The notes below the pieces were generated by a model, which saw nothing but the letters and a program-made list of their open reading frames with translations, did no database searches and was not told where the DNA came from. Below, one piece after another: positions 7,172 to 15,512 of a stretch of 34,542 nucleotides of DNA. This DNA is from Eggerthellales bacterium (GTDB taxonomy: Bacteria > Actinomycetota > Coriobacteriia > Coriobacteriales > Eggerthellaceae). The position numbers and the translations under genes were made by a program. The stretch spans positions 1 through 34,542 of the forward strand of contig JAQXVU010000025.1 of NCBI GenBank assembly GCA_029225085.1, read 5' to 3'. Each line of letters opens with the position of its first letter. The first letter of the stretch is position 1.

Positions 7172-8260
7172 ATGAGCAAGGCAACCGTCATTCCCTTCGG
7201 TCCCCAGCATCCCGTTCTGCCTGAGCCTCTTCATCTCGATTTGGTGGTAGAGGACGAGACTGTTCTTGAGGTCATCCCTCAGATTGGCTTCATTCATCGT
7301 GGCCTCGAAAAGCTGGTGGAGACCCGCGATTATAACAGCTTCATCTACGTTGCCGAGCGTATCTGCGGCATCTGCAGCTTCGGTCACAGCCTCGGCTATG
7401 CAGAGACCGTCGAGAAGCTCATGGGCATCGAGGTTCCCGAGCGCGCTGACTACATCCGCGTGATCCTGCACGAGCTCTCTCGTATTCATTCCCACCTGCT
7501 GTGGCTGGGCCTTGCGGCTGACGCCTTTGGCTATGAGGCGCTGTTCATGCACACCTGGCGCCTTCGCGAGCGCATCCTCGACATCTTCGAGCTCACCACC
7601 GGCGGTCGCGTTATCCTCTCCGCTGTTTGCGTTGGCGGTGTGAACCGCGACTTCGACGCCCAGGTTCTTTCCACCATCAAGGAGAAGATGGATTCCATCC
7701 GCTCCGAGTACAAGCAGATCTGCAATGCCTTCCTGAAGGACTCTTCCGTGAAGAACCGTCTGGTTGGCGTTGGCACTCTCACCAGGGAAGAGGCCATTAA
7801 GTACGATTGCGTGGGCCCTTTCGCTCGCGCATCTAACGTGGCTATCGACTGCCGTATGCAGGCATCTGGCGCTTACTCTCGCCTCAGCGACTTCCAGCCT
7901 ATCGTCGAGAAAGACGGCGACTGCTACGCACGTCTGAAGGTTCGCCTCCTCGAGGTCTTGCAGTCTATGGACATCATCGAAGAGCTCATTGCCACCATGC
8001 CCGCCGGCGATATCGCCGTGAAGGTGAAGGGAGCCCCTGTCGAGGGTGCTCAGGCCAGCAATGCCCTCGAGCAGCCTCGCGGCGAGTGCTACTACTACGC
8101 ATTGGGCAACGGCACCAAGAACCTTGAGCGCATGCGCATGAGGACCCCAACCACCGCAAATCTTGCCGGCATGACCATGGCTATGAAGGGCTGCGATCTG
8201 GCCGACGTGAACATGATCGTTCTGTCCATCGACCCTTGCATCAGCTGCACTGAAAGGTAG
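7172..8260 (+). CDS. echE: Ech hydrogenase large subunit ([NiFe] catalytic)
   Basis: EchE holds the [NiFe] active site that reduces protons or oxidises H2. The 362-residue protein has the two metal-binding pairs: RICGIC-x3-H (C65, C68) and DPCISC (C356, C359). This is consistent with a functional hydrogenase rather than a NuoD-like relative that has lost the cysteines. It ends just three residues after the last cysteine (TER), so there is no C-terminal peptide to be removed by a maturation protease. The start is ATG 7172, 1 nt after the echD stop, with GAGGAAGGG upstream; a longer frame open from 6836 merely overlaps echD. Hyp maturation genes are not in this window. Confidence 0.93.
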   Translation: MSKATVIPFGPQHPVLPEPLHLDLVVEDETVLEVIPQIGFIHRGLEKLVETRDYNSFIYVAERICGICSFGHSLGYAETVEKLMGIEVPERADYIRVILHELSRIHSHLLWLGLAADAFGYEALFMHTWRLRERILDIFELTTGGRVILSAVCVGGVNRDFDAQVLSTIKEKMDSIRSEYKQICNAFLKDSSVKNRLVGVGTLTREEAIKYDCVGPFARASNVAIDCRMQASGAYSRLSDFQPIVEKDGDCYARLKVRLLEVLQSMDIIEELIATMPAGDIAVKVKGAPVEGAQASNALEQPRGECYYYALGNGTKNLERMRMRTPTTANLAGMTMAMKGCDLADVNMIVLSIDPCISCTER

Positions 8261-8264
8261 GAAC

Positions 8265-8615
8265 ATGGGAGCATTCAAACTGGGAGGCATGACGCTTAAG
8301 TCGGTCTTCAAGAAGCCGGAGACCATTCAGTACCCTGCTGAGACCAAAACCCTGCCTGAAGGCATGAAGGGCCACATCGTCTGCGATATCGAGGACTGCA
8401 ATCTCTGCAGCCTGTGCGCAAAGCGTTGTCCTGCTAAGACCATCCAGATCGACAAGGCTGCGCAGACCTGGTCAATTAATAGATTTCAATGTGTTCAATG
8501 CGGGGCTTGTGTGAGAGAATGCCCTAAAGGCTGCCTCACTATGGAGCCCACCTATACGGCTCCTTCAACGAGTATTAGTGTTACGACGTATGCGAAGGAG
8601 GACGCAGCCTCGTAA
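8265..8615 (+). CDS. echF: Ech hydrogenase ferredoxin-like subunit (NuoI-like)
   Basis: EchF is the electron entry subunit, a polyferredoxin that receives electrons from soluble ferredoxin. The 116-residue protein has two classic [4Fe-4S] motifs: C45-x2-C48-x2-C51-x3-C55-P and C76-x2-C79-x2-C82-x3-C86-P. It also has extra cysteines at 40 and 90. It starts 4 nt after echE with AGGTAGGA upstream, completing the six-gene operon, and ends 5 nt before pgsA, so the operon probably continues. Confidence 0.92.
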   Translation: MGAFKLGGMTLKSVFKKPETIQYPAETKTLPEGMKGHIVCDIEDCNLCSLCAKRCPAKTIQIDKAAQTWSINRFQCVQCGACVRECPKGCLTMEPTYTAPSTSISVTTYAKEDAAS

Positions 8616-8620
8616 AGCTT

Positions 8621-9283
8621 ATGGATCTTATTGACGTTACACCTCAGGGGAGCGATGACCAGGAGCCTGTCTCCGACAAGATTCTCACCGCTCCCAACAT
8701 CATTACCTTTATCAGACTGCTCATGATTCCAGTCTTCTTTGTGCTGCTCATGAACGGTTATGACGTTATGGCTGCCATCGTCTTCGGCGTTACCGCAGCA
8801 ACGGATTTTCTAGACGGATTGGTGGCTCGCAGCACTCATCAGGTGTCGCGTCTCGGTCAGCTGATGGATCCCTTCGTCGATCGTCTGCTCATCATCACCG
8901 TGGTCCTTGCACTGCTTCTGGTTGGCAGGCTTCCTCTTTGGACGGTGATCCTGGTGGTGGCGCGCGATGTGTACATGCTCATCGGCGGTGCCTATCTGGT
9001 TGGTAAGTGGAAGGTACGCGTCGCGGTTATCTATCCCGGCAAGGTTGCAACTGCCCTGCTTATGGTGGGTTGCGCGGCCCTGCTGCTGAACATCCCCCTC
9101 ATTCCCGGTCTGGGCATTTGCGATTTCTCGTGGCTACCTGGTTTCAACGCCGATCCTGTTGGCTGGGGTATCTGGTTCATCTACGCCGGCATCGTCATGG
9201 TGATCTTCACCACCATCTATTACACGGTGAAGGGCTTCGAGGGCATCCGCCTGGCTAAGGCTAAGATGGAATCCGAGGCCTAA
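8621..9283 (+). CDS. pgsA: CDP-diacylglycerol-glycerol-3-phosphate phosphatidyltransferase family
   Basis: This membrane enzyme probably makes phosphatidylglycerol-phosphate from CDP-diacylglycerol and glycerol-3-phosphate. The 220-residue protein has the full CDP-alcohol phosphotransferase motif: D62, D65-G66-x2-A69-R70-x8-G79-x3-D83-x3-D87, with several hydrophobic helices after it and a polar 20-residue N-terminus. PgsA is the likeliest family member, but cardiolipin- or inositol-phosphate-type relatives cannot be excluded. The nearest strong ribosome-binding site (AAGGAGG at 8594) is about 20 nt upstream, so initiation at ATG 8621 probably depends on coupling to echF, which stops 5 nt before it. 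Confidence 0.85.
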   Translation: MDLIDVTPQGSDDQEPVSDKILTAPNIITFIRLLMIPVFFVLLMNGYDVMAAIVFGVTAATDFLDGLVARSTHQVSRLGQLMDPFVDRLLIITVVLALLLVGRLPLWTVILVVARDVYMLIGGAYLVGKWKVRVAVIYPGKVATALLMVGCAALLLNIPLIPGLGICDFSWLPGFNADPVGWGIWFIYAGIVMVIFTTIYYTVKGFEGIRLAKAKMESEA

Positions 9284-9284
9284 T

Positions 9285-11759
9285 ATGGCGACCGGTGCTC
9301 CATCCCGACGCGGGAAGTCGGGGTCTTCGAGGGGCTCTTCTCAGGCTTCTTCGGGATCCTCTCGTTCCGCTAACTCAGGCTATCGCAAGCCGAAAGAGTC
9401 TACCTGGGAAAACAGTTCATTCTTGCGTTCTGACGGCTCCTCCTCTGTACGGGGAGGGGCCTCTGGTCGTTCTCGCACTGGTTCCTCTGCTGGTGCGCAT
9501 TCTTCCGCGAAGCCCCCTCGTTCGGGGGCGCAAAATCGTGGGACAGGTGCCGGTCGTAGTGGCGGTTCTCGTACCGCGCAGGCTGGGAACGGCGTAAGCT
9601 CTCGCATGGCTCAAGGACGATCTTCTCAGGCTGCCCCTCAGGCATCGAGGCGCTCGGCTTCTTCTTCCTCTGTGCGCTCGGCTTCTTCTGGCAGGCCTTC
9701 CTCCGCTCGGAATTCTCGTGGCGTTCGGGAATCGAGCTCGTTTGGGCACGAACAGCTTTCTGCCGGCATCTACAGCAAGGGGAAAGGCGGTTCGTCTCGC
9801 AACGGCTCTGGTCGTGGGGCCTCCGGTCGTAACGGGGTCGGCGGCGGTGCCTCTGGTCGCGGCGGTTCTGGTCGCGGTGGCTCTCCCCGTAAGCCTGGCT
9901 TCTTTTCTAACGGCAAGGTTCGCCTGGTTGCGGGCCTTCTGGTTGTCTTGTTGGCGGTTGGTCTGGTAGATACGGGCCTGAACTGGGGCAAAGTATATCC
10001 CGGCGTTTCCGTTGGCGATGTAGAGGTGGGCGGCATGCCCGTCGAGGACGCCCAGAAGACCATCGACACGACCTATAACAAGCGCCTGTTTGGTTCCGAT
10101 GTGACCATCTGTCGCAGCGATGAGGTGCTCACCGCCGTTCTGAACGGCGAGAAGGTCGAGGATCTTGAAGGCGAGGACGTCTCCGTCGACGAGGCGGCGG
10201 CTGCTCAGCAAACCTGGAAGACTGACGCTACCACTTTGCAGGCCAATGTTAACGCCGAAGAGCTTGCCTATGAGGCGTTGGAAGTTGGTCGAAGTGATGG
10301 CGGCATCTTCAAGCGCGTTGGCGCTTTCCTCTTCGGAAACACCGTTTCCCCCAATCTGAACTTCAACGATTCCGCCATCGAGGAGCTTGCCAAGGACATC
10401 GACAAGACCATGGGCGATGTTCGGGTGAACTATGGCGTGAAGGTCTCCGATGGTGTTGCGGCGGTCACTGAGGGCCACGATGGCAATATGGTAAGTCGCG
10501 TTTGGCTGAAGCGGACCCTTAACGATCAGTTCACCTCTGCGGATTCCTCTCATGCCTTCGTGGCGGAGATTTCCTATGCGCCTTTGCAGATAGACCAGGA
10601 GCAGGCTCAGGCTTGCGCTGACACGATCAATACTGCCCTGAACAGGGGCGCTACCCTGACTTTCGAAGGCACCAGCTACGATATCGATGCTGCTTCCTTG
10701 GGCAAGTGGGTGAAGACCAGCGTGAACGAGACTTCCGATGAGGCTACGCCCGAGGAAGAGAAAACCTATGAGATCGTTCCGTACCTGAATGTCGACAAGG
10801 CTCGGAGCGCCATCTTAAAGCACCTCACGCCTTCCATGGACAAAGAGAAAGCCCAGGTGAAGATAAAGGTCTCCGGTGACACTGCTACGGTGTACCCCAA
10901 CGCTGAGGGCACCATGCCCGTCTTGGCAGATGCGGTGGAATCCCTCGATGCGGCCCTCTTCCAGAACGCTGAGGAATCTTCTGACCCCGTGACCATCGAG
11001 GTGCAGGGTACCGAGATCCCTGAGAGCATGTCCTTCGACGATGCCCTTGCTTATGGCGTGATCGAGAAGGTGCAGAGCTACACCACGGAGTACACGGCGG
11101 ATAACGAGAATCGCAACATCAACATTCATCTGGCTGCCGATCTGCTGAATAACTCGGTGTGCGAGGGCAATGGCGGTACCTGGTCCTTTAACGGGACGGC
11201 AGGGGAGTGCAACGAGGAGAAGGGCTTTGTGGGTGCTGGCACCATTGTGAACGGTGAGACCGTCGACGAGATTGGCGGCGGAATCTGCCAGGTTGCCACC
11301 ACGGTGTTCAACGCGGTGTATGAGGGCGGTTACGGCGTGGTGACGCGTCACAACCACACGCTCTACATCACCAGCTACCCCGCTGGTCGCGATGCTGCGG
11401 TCAGTTGGCCCGACCTCGATTTTGTCTGGGAGAACGACACCAGCAGCGATGTGTTGCTTCGTACCAGCTATACTGATACCACGGTTACCGTCACCCTGTA
11501 CGGCATCAATCCTAACTATCGGGTAGAAACCGAGACGGGTAATTGGAAGGCCGGCAAGAAGCACAAGACCGTAACCGAAAAGGACGATACGCTTGCAAAG
11601 GGTACGGAATACGTGAAGCAGAGCGGCTGGGATGGCTCGAAGATCACGGTGAAGCGCACGGTGTACGACGATTCCGATACTATTGTGTATAGCGATACCT
11701 TTGCCTCGGTGTATGACCCGAGAAATGAGATAGTGGTAAAAGGCACTGCTACCAGCTAA
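9285..11759 (+). CDS. VanW family membrane-anchored cell-wall protein
   Basis: An 824-residue envelope protein of unclear biochemical role. Residues 1 to about 205 are a disordered, Ser/Arg/Gly-rich cytoplasmic segment. A single transmembrane helix follows (about 211-233), after which the protein lies outside the cell. It then has a region resembling the peptidoglycan-binding repeats found before VanW domains (about 240-590), a VanW domain (about 605-740, with RNINIHLAADLLN, GGGICQVATTVFN and HNHTLYITSYPAGRDAAV), and a C-terminal G5-like segment (about 750-820). VanW is named after a gene in some vancomycin-resistance clusters, but resistance is not implied here. The start follows the pgsA stop by 1 nt and lacks a strong ribosome-binding site, suggesting coupling. 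Confidence 0.85.
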   Translation: MATGAPSRRGKSGSSRGSSQASSGSSRSANSGYRKPKESTWENSSFLRSDGSSSVRGGASGRSRTGSSAGAHSSAKPPRSGAQNRGTGAGRSGGSRTAQAGNGVSSRMAQGRSSQAAPQASRRSASSSSVRSASSGRPSSARNSRGVRESSSFGHEQLSAGIYSKGKGGSSRNGSGRGASGRNGVGGGASGRGGSGRGGSPRKPGFFSNGKVRLVAGLLVVLLAVGLVDTGLNWGKVYPGVSVGDVEVGGMPVEDAQKTIDTTYNKRLFGSDVTICRSDEVLTAVLNGEKVEDLEGEDVSVDEAAAAQQTWKTDATTLQANVNAEELAYEALEVGRSDGGIFKRVGAFLFGNTVSPNLNFNDSAIEELAKDIDKTMGDVRVNYGVKVSDGVAAVTEGHDGNMVSRVWLKRTLNDQFTSADSSHAFVAEISYAPLQIDQEQAQACADTINTALNRGATLTFEGTSYDIDAASLGKWVKTSVNETSDEATPEEEKTYEIVPYLNVDKARSAILKHLTPSMDKEKAQVKIKVSGDTATVYPNAEGTMPVLADAVESLDAALFQNAEESSDPVTIEVQGTEIPESMSFDDALAYGVIEKVQSYTTEYTADNENRNINIHLAADLLNNSVCEGNGGTWSFNGTAGECNEEKGFVGAGTIVNGETVDEIGGGICQVATTVFNAVYEGGYGVVTRHNHTLYITSYPAGRDAAVSWPDLDFVWENDTSSDVLLRTSYTDTTVTVTLYGINPNYRVETETGNWKAGKKHKTVTEKDDTLAKGTEYVKQSGWDGSKITVKRTVYDDSDTIVYSDTFASVYDPRNEIVVKGTATS

Positions 11760-11812
11760 AAAGGCAGCAAGGGCGTTTGCCACGGAAAGAGTAATGAGGG
11801 AAGGAGACCCAC

Positions 11813-13117
11813 TTGTATTATCAGGAGGATCTAGAGACGATGTCTCGTCCTGAGCTCGAGAAGCTGCAGCTTCAGCGACTTCAGGACTTGGCCCAGTACG
11901 TTTACGATCGCATTCCTTTCTACAAGGAGGCGTTCGACAAGGCTGGTGTAACCCCTGCGGATATCACGAGCCTTTCCGATCTTACGAAGCTCCCCTTCAC
12001 GGTGAAGCAGGATCTACGCGATGCCTATCCCTTCGATATGTTCGCGGTTCCTCGTGAGGAAGTCTCCCGTATTCATTGCTCCTCCGGCACCACGGGCACG
12101 GCCAGCGTTGTTGGCTACACTAAGCACGACCTCGATGAGTGGTCCGACTGCTTTGCCCGCTGGATCCATGCCGCTGATTGCGGTAAGGGCAGCGTTTTGC
12201 AGGTTGCCTATGGCTACGGCCTGTTCACCGGTGGTCTTGGCGCCCATGCTGGCGGCGAGATCGCAGGTTGTGCGGTGCTGCCTATGTCTACCGGCAACAC
12301 TAAGCGCCAGGTGCGCCTCATGAACGACTTCCGCACCGATATCTTGGCCTGCACTCCTTCCTACGCCCTCGTTATCGCCGATGAGGCCATTAAGGAAGGC
12401 TATCGTCCAGCTGTCGATTTCAACCTGAAGGCTGCCATTCTGGGTGCAGAGCCCTGCTCTGAGGGAATGCGCGCTGAGATCGAGGAGAAGCTGGGCTGTA
12501 AGGTCTTCGACATCTATGGCCTGTCTGAGGTCATGGGTCCTGGCGTCGCCTGCGAATGCGAGTATCATGACGGCCTGCACATCTGCGAGGACAAGTTCAT
12601 CGCCGAGATCGTCGATCCCGTCACCCTCGAGCCCGTTCCTGACGGAGAGTACGGTGAGCTGGTGTTCACTACCCTCACCAAGGAGTGCTCGCCTCTCATT
12701 CGCTATCGTACCCGCGATATCACCCGCTTCATCCCTGGCGATTGCGCTTGCGGTCGTACCGGCAGGCGCATCGATCGCATTCGCGGTCGTTCCGACGACA
12801 TGCTCATCATCCGCGGCGTGAACGTATTCCCCATTCAATTTGCCCAGGTCATCTCTGAGTTCCCTGAGGTTACCTCCTACTATCAGATCGTTCTTACCAC
12901 TAAGAACCATCTCGATCAGGTAGAGCTGCAGGTAGAGACCGTCAGCGATTTCCCCTTCGATGAGATCCGCAAGCTCGAGAGCCTCACTTCTCGCATCAAG
13001 CACGCTCTTAAGAACAACCTGCAGATTGCCGTCGACGTGAAGATCGTAGAGCCCATGACCATCGAGCGTTCCGAGGGCAAGGCCCGTCGTATCATCGATT
13101 TGCGAGGTGAGAACTAA
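11813..13117 (+). CDS. PaaK-type aryl-CoA ligase (phenylacetate-CoA ligase family)
   Basis: An AMP-forming ligase that joins an aryl acid such as phenylacetate or indoleacetate to coenzyme A in the cytosol. At 434 residues it is full length. Visible motifs are SSGTTGTAS (90-98, ATP binding), YGLSE (adenylate contact), YRTRD, the hinge region GRSDDMLIIRGVNVFP, and the C-terminal GKARRI with a candidate catalytic Lys. The start is TTG 11813, supported by GGAAGGAG 7 nt upstream. Its stop overlaps the ATG of the ACT-domain gene. Together with iorAB 2.4 kb downstream it suggests aryl-pyruvate/aryl-acetate interconversion; the exact substrate is inferred. Confidence 0.88.
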   Translation: MYYQEDLETMSRPELEKLQLQRLQDLAQYVYDRIPFYKEAFDKAGVTPADITSLSDLTKLPFTVKQDLRDAYPFDMFAVPREEVSRIHCSSGTTGTASVVGYTKHDLDEWSDCFARWIHAADCGKGSVLQVAYGYGLFTGGLGAHAGGEIAGCAVLPMSTGNTKRQVRLMNDFRTDILACTPSYALVIADEAIKEGYRPAVDFNLKAAILGAEPCSEGMRAEIEEKLGCKVFDIYGLSEVMGPGVACECEYHDGLHICEDKFIAEIVDPVTLEPVPDGEYGELVFTTLTKECSPLIRYRTRDITRFIPGDCACGRTGRRIDRIRGRSDDMLIIRGVNVFPIQFAQVISEFPEVTSYYQIVLTTKNHLDQVELQVETVSDFPFDEIRKLESLTSRIKHALKNNLQIAVDVKIVEPMTIERSEGKARRIIDLRGEN

Positions 13118-13542
13118 TGCTGAGCCAACTTACCGTTTTCATGCAGAACAAGGAGGGCCGTCTCGCCAGCTTGTGCCAGGCCCTCGCCGATGCTGACATT
13201 AACATGCACTCCCTGTATGTAGCCGACACCTCCGACTACGGTGTGGTGCGTATCTTCTGCGACTTCCCCCAGAAGGCCCGCAAGGTTCTGAACCAGGAGG
13301 GCTTCCGCGCCAGCATCATCCCCGTCATTGGCGTAAAGGTCCCCAACGTGAAGGGCGGCCTTGCCAACCTCCTGTCCTTCCTCGATAAGGCCGAGGTGAA
13401 CATCGAGTACGGCTACTGCTTCGCCGTGAACAACGAGTACGCCATCGACGTTTTGAAGGTAGATGACCCCGATTTCGAGGTGCAGCTGGTGAACGCCGGC
13501 TACGAGATCGTCGAGAAAGAAGAGATCTATCAGCGTGATTAG
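13117..13542 (+). CDS. Tandem ACT-domain protein
   Basis: A 141-residue protein made of two ACT folds (about 3-70 and 72-137), the small ligand-binding module that senses amino acids. The first shows the usual NKEGRLASLCQALADADINMHSL turn and helix; the second has VKGGLANLLSFLDKAEVNIEYGY. There is no catalytic domain. It overlaps the PaaK-type ligase gene by 1 nt (TAATG). Such ACT proteins recur beside PaaK-type ligases, so a regulatory role responding to aromatic amino acids is reasonable inference. The downstream carboxypeptidase starts inside its last codons. Confidence 0.88.
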   Translation: MLSQLTVFMQNKEGRLASLCQALADADINMHSLYVADTSDYGVVRIFCDFPQKARKVLNQEGFRASIIPVIGVKVPNVKGGLANLLSFLDKAEVNIEYGYCFAVNNEYAIDVLKVDDPDFEVQLVNAGYEIVEKEEIYQRD

Positions 13543-14953
13543 AGAGTCTTTCTTAACCTGTAGTTCCCGAAGGACGCAGATTTTCCTCTGCGTCCTTCTG
13601 TCGTTGGCCCTGTATCTGGGCCTTGCGCCGCAGTTTGCCCAGGCAGATGTTCGTTCCACGGATATCATCTGCGGCCAAACTGTCGAGCAGAAGAGCCTGC
13701 CTACCTCTGCGTGTCCTGATGTCAGCGCCGATTACGCCATCCTGCTCGATGGCGACGGCAACGTGCTCTTCCAGCGCGATTCCTATAATCCCGTGCAGAT
13801 CGCATCCATTACCAAGGTCATGACCGCTATCGTGGCCTATGAGTACAACCCGGACCTCGATGCCACCATTAAGGTGACCAAGAAGGCTGCGGAGGTGGGT
13901 GAGTCCTCTGCTGGTCTGAAGGCGGGTGACACCATGAACCTGCAGACTGCTCTGAAGGCCCTGCTCATTTCCTCGGGAAACGATGCGGCTGTCTCTATCG
14001 CGGGTAGTTTGGGTGCGAAGATGCTGAAAGATGACGGTGAGTCCTCGGACGACGAGGATGCCTGCATCGCTCGTTTCGTGCAGGCCATGAACGATAAGGC
14101 ATCCGAGATGAACCTGAAGGACACCGTTTTCACCAATCCTCATGGCCTCGACTACGATGAGTTCTCCGGCGACCTGCACAGCTGTGCTTCGGACGTTGCT
14201 ACTGAGGTGGCCTACGCCATCTCTATCGATCCCATTGTCGCCATTACGTCTACGGATGCCACCACCATTACGGTGAGCAGGGACAACAAGAAGGTCGGCA
14301 TCGACCTTGAAAGCACGGACCAGCTGCTGAGCACCTATAAGGGCGCTGTTGGCGTGAAGACCGGTTTCACCGATCTTGCCGGCGCTTGCTTTGCCGGCGC
14401 CTATAAGGGCAAGGACATGACGCTTATCTCCGTGGTACTGCATGCCCCCGACGAGTCCGCTCGCTTCACCGATACCCAGAACCTGTGGGATTGGGCCAAG
14501 GAGCACACGGTCGATTACCAGCTCATCAACAGTGATTCCACGGTGAACGCCACCATTAACGAGGTGACCGCTGATTATCCTGTAGTGGCCAAGGTCTCCC
14601 ACAAGGACTGGCCCGATAAACGAGTGAAGGCCACCGTGGCTGACTACAAGCAGACGGTGACCCTCTTCGATATGGAAGGCAACGTCTCCCAATCCGTCGA
14701 ATATCGCGATCTTTCTGGCGACATTCATGTCGGTGATGTGGTGGGAACCATCGTCTTCAAGCAGCGCAACGAGGAGATTGCCCGCGTAGATATGGTTGCC
14801 GCTGAGGACGTGGCTGCTCCTGGTATAGTTGAAGGCATCGGAATCTGGTGGTCTCGTCTGACTTCCGGCTGCTTCGGTAGCGATGAAGCTCGGTACGCAG
14901 ATAGCGTACTGGTTAATGAGACCCCGCTTCTTCTAGATAAAACCGCAGCGTAG
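13535..14953 (+). CDS. D-alanyl-D-alanine carboxypeptidase (PBP5-like)
   Basis: A secreted serine peptidase that trims the terminal D-Ala from peptidoglycan stem peptides. A Sec signal lies at residues about 14-37, with an AQA cleavage site. The three active-site motifs are intact: S91-ITK94 (SxxK), S147-GN149 and K275-TG277. A C-terminal beta domain typical of low-molecular-weight PBPs follows. At 472 residues it is somewhat longer than DacA relatives. No clear C-terminal amphipathic anchor is seen, although a GIGIWWSRL segment could touch the membrane. The start is GTG 13535, 8 nt inside the ACT gene, with AGAAAGAAGAG upstream. Confidence 0.9.
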   Translation: MIRESFLTCSSRRTQIFLCVLLSLALYLGLAPQFAQADVRSTDIICGQTVEQKSLPTSACPDVSADYAILLDGDGNVLFQRDSYNPVQIASITKVMTAIVAYEYNPDLDATIKVTKKAAEVGESSAGLKAGDTMNLQTALKALLISSGNDAAVSIAGSLGAKMLKDDGESSDDEDACIARFVQAMNDKASEMNLKDTVFTNPHGLDYDEFSGDLHSCASDVATEVAYAISIDPIVAITSTDATTITVSRDNKKVGIDLESTDQLLSTYKGAVGVKTGFTDLAGACFAGAYKGKDMTLISVVLHAPDESARFTDTQNLWDWAKEHTVDYQLINSDSTVNATINEVTADYPVVAKVSHKDWPDKRVKATVADYKQTVTLFDMEGNVSQSVEYRDLSGDIHVGDVVGTIVFKQRNEEIARVDMVAAEDVAAPGIVEGIGIWWSRLTSGCFGSDEARYADSVLVNETPLLLDKTAA

Positions 14954-15004
14954 CGTGGGTGCGCGGCGCTGCGTAGAGCTCTATATGAGAAGGTTGTGAT
15001 TGTT

Positions 15005-15454
15005 ATGACTACTGTTTGCCCTGTTTGCAACGGTCCGGTTTCCGAGACGGAGACCGTGTGCCCTTCCTGCGGCTTTAAGCTGAACGGCGCAACCCAGCAG
15101 TTCAAGCCAGTCGGTGACGGCTACAACTTCGACGTTGCTCCTGTTCAGACCCCTGAGGTGCCTTCTACGCCTTTCAAGGTGCGTGTCGTTCGCGGTCCTC
15201 AGGCCGGCATCGAGCTCTCCTTCGAGCGCAAGCCCATGTTGGTTGGCCGCAGCCCGCAGTGCGATATCTTCCTGAACGATATGACGGTTTCCCGTCACCA
15301 TGCCCAGATCGTGCCTGAAGGCGACGGCTATACCATCATCGACAACCATAGCTTCAACGGAACGTGGGTTAACAACCAGTCCGTTTCTCGCTGTGCCCTG
15401 AAGAACAACGACATCATTCAGATCGGTACCTTCTATCTGCAGGTCATCTGTTAA
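15005..15454 (+). CDS. Zinc-ribbon FHA-domain protein
   Basis: A 149-residue cytosolic protein with an N-terminal zinc ribbon (CPVC-x11-CPSCG) and a C-terminal FHA domain (about 60-145) that binds phosphothreonine. The FHA signatures LVGRSPQCDIFL, VSRHHAQI and SFNGTWVN are all present, so the phosphopeptide pocket should work. No Ser/Thr kinase is encoded in this window. ATG 15005 is preferred over an in-frame GTG at 14996, because GAGAAGG (14987-14993) is well spaced only for the former. It sits between a peptidoglycan carboxypeptidase and iorA; a link to wall control is possible but unproven. Confidence 0.87.
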   Translation: MTTVCPVCNGPVSETETVCPSCGFKLNGATQQFKPVGDGYNFDVAPVQTPEVPSTPFKVRVVRGPQAGIELSFERKPMLVGRSPQCDIFLNDMTVSRHHAQIVPEGDGYTIIDNHSFNGTWVNNQSVSRCALKNNDIIQIGTFYLQVIC

Positions 15455-15512
15455 TTCGAGACCTGTCTCTTTCGCAAACGACAAGCATCCTAGTAATTAA
15501 AGGGAGTTATTC

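Noticed and set aside
9285-11759. VanW gene as a vancomycin-resistance determinant
   Set aside because: No vanA/vanB-type ligase, vanH or vanX is present. VanW-domain proteins are common in envelope biology without resistance.
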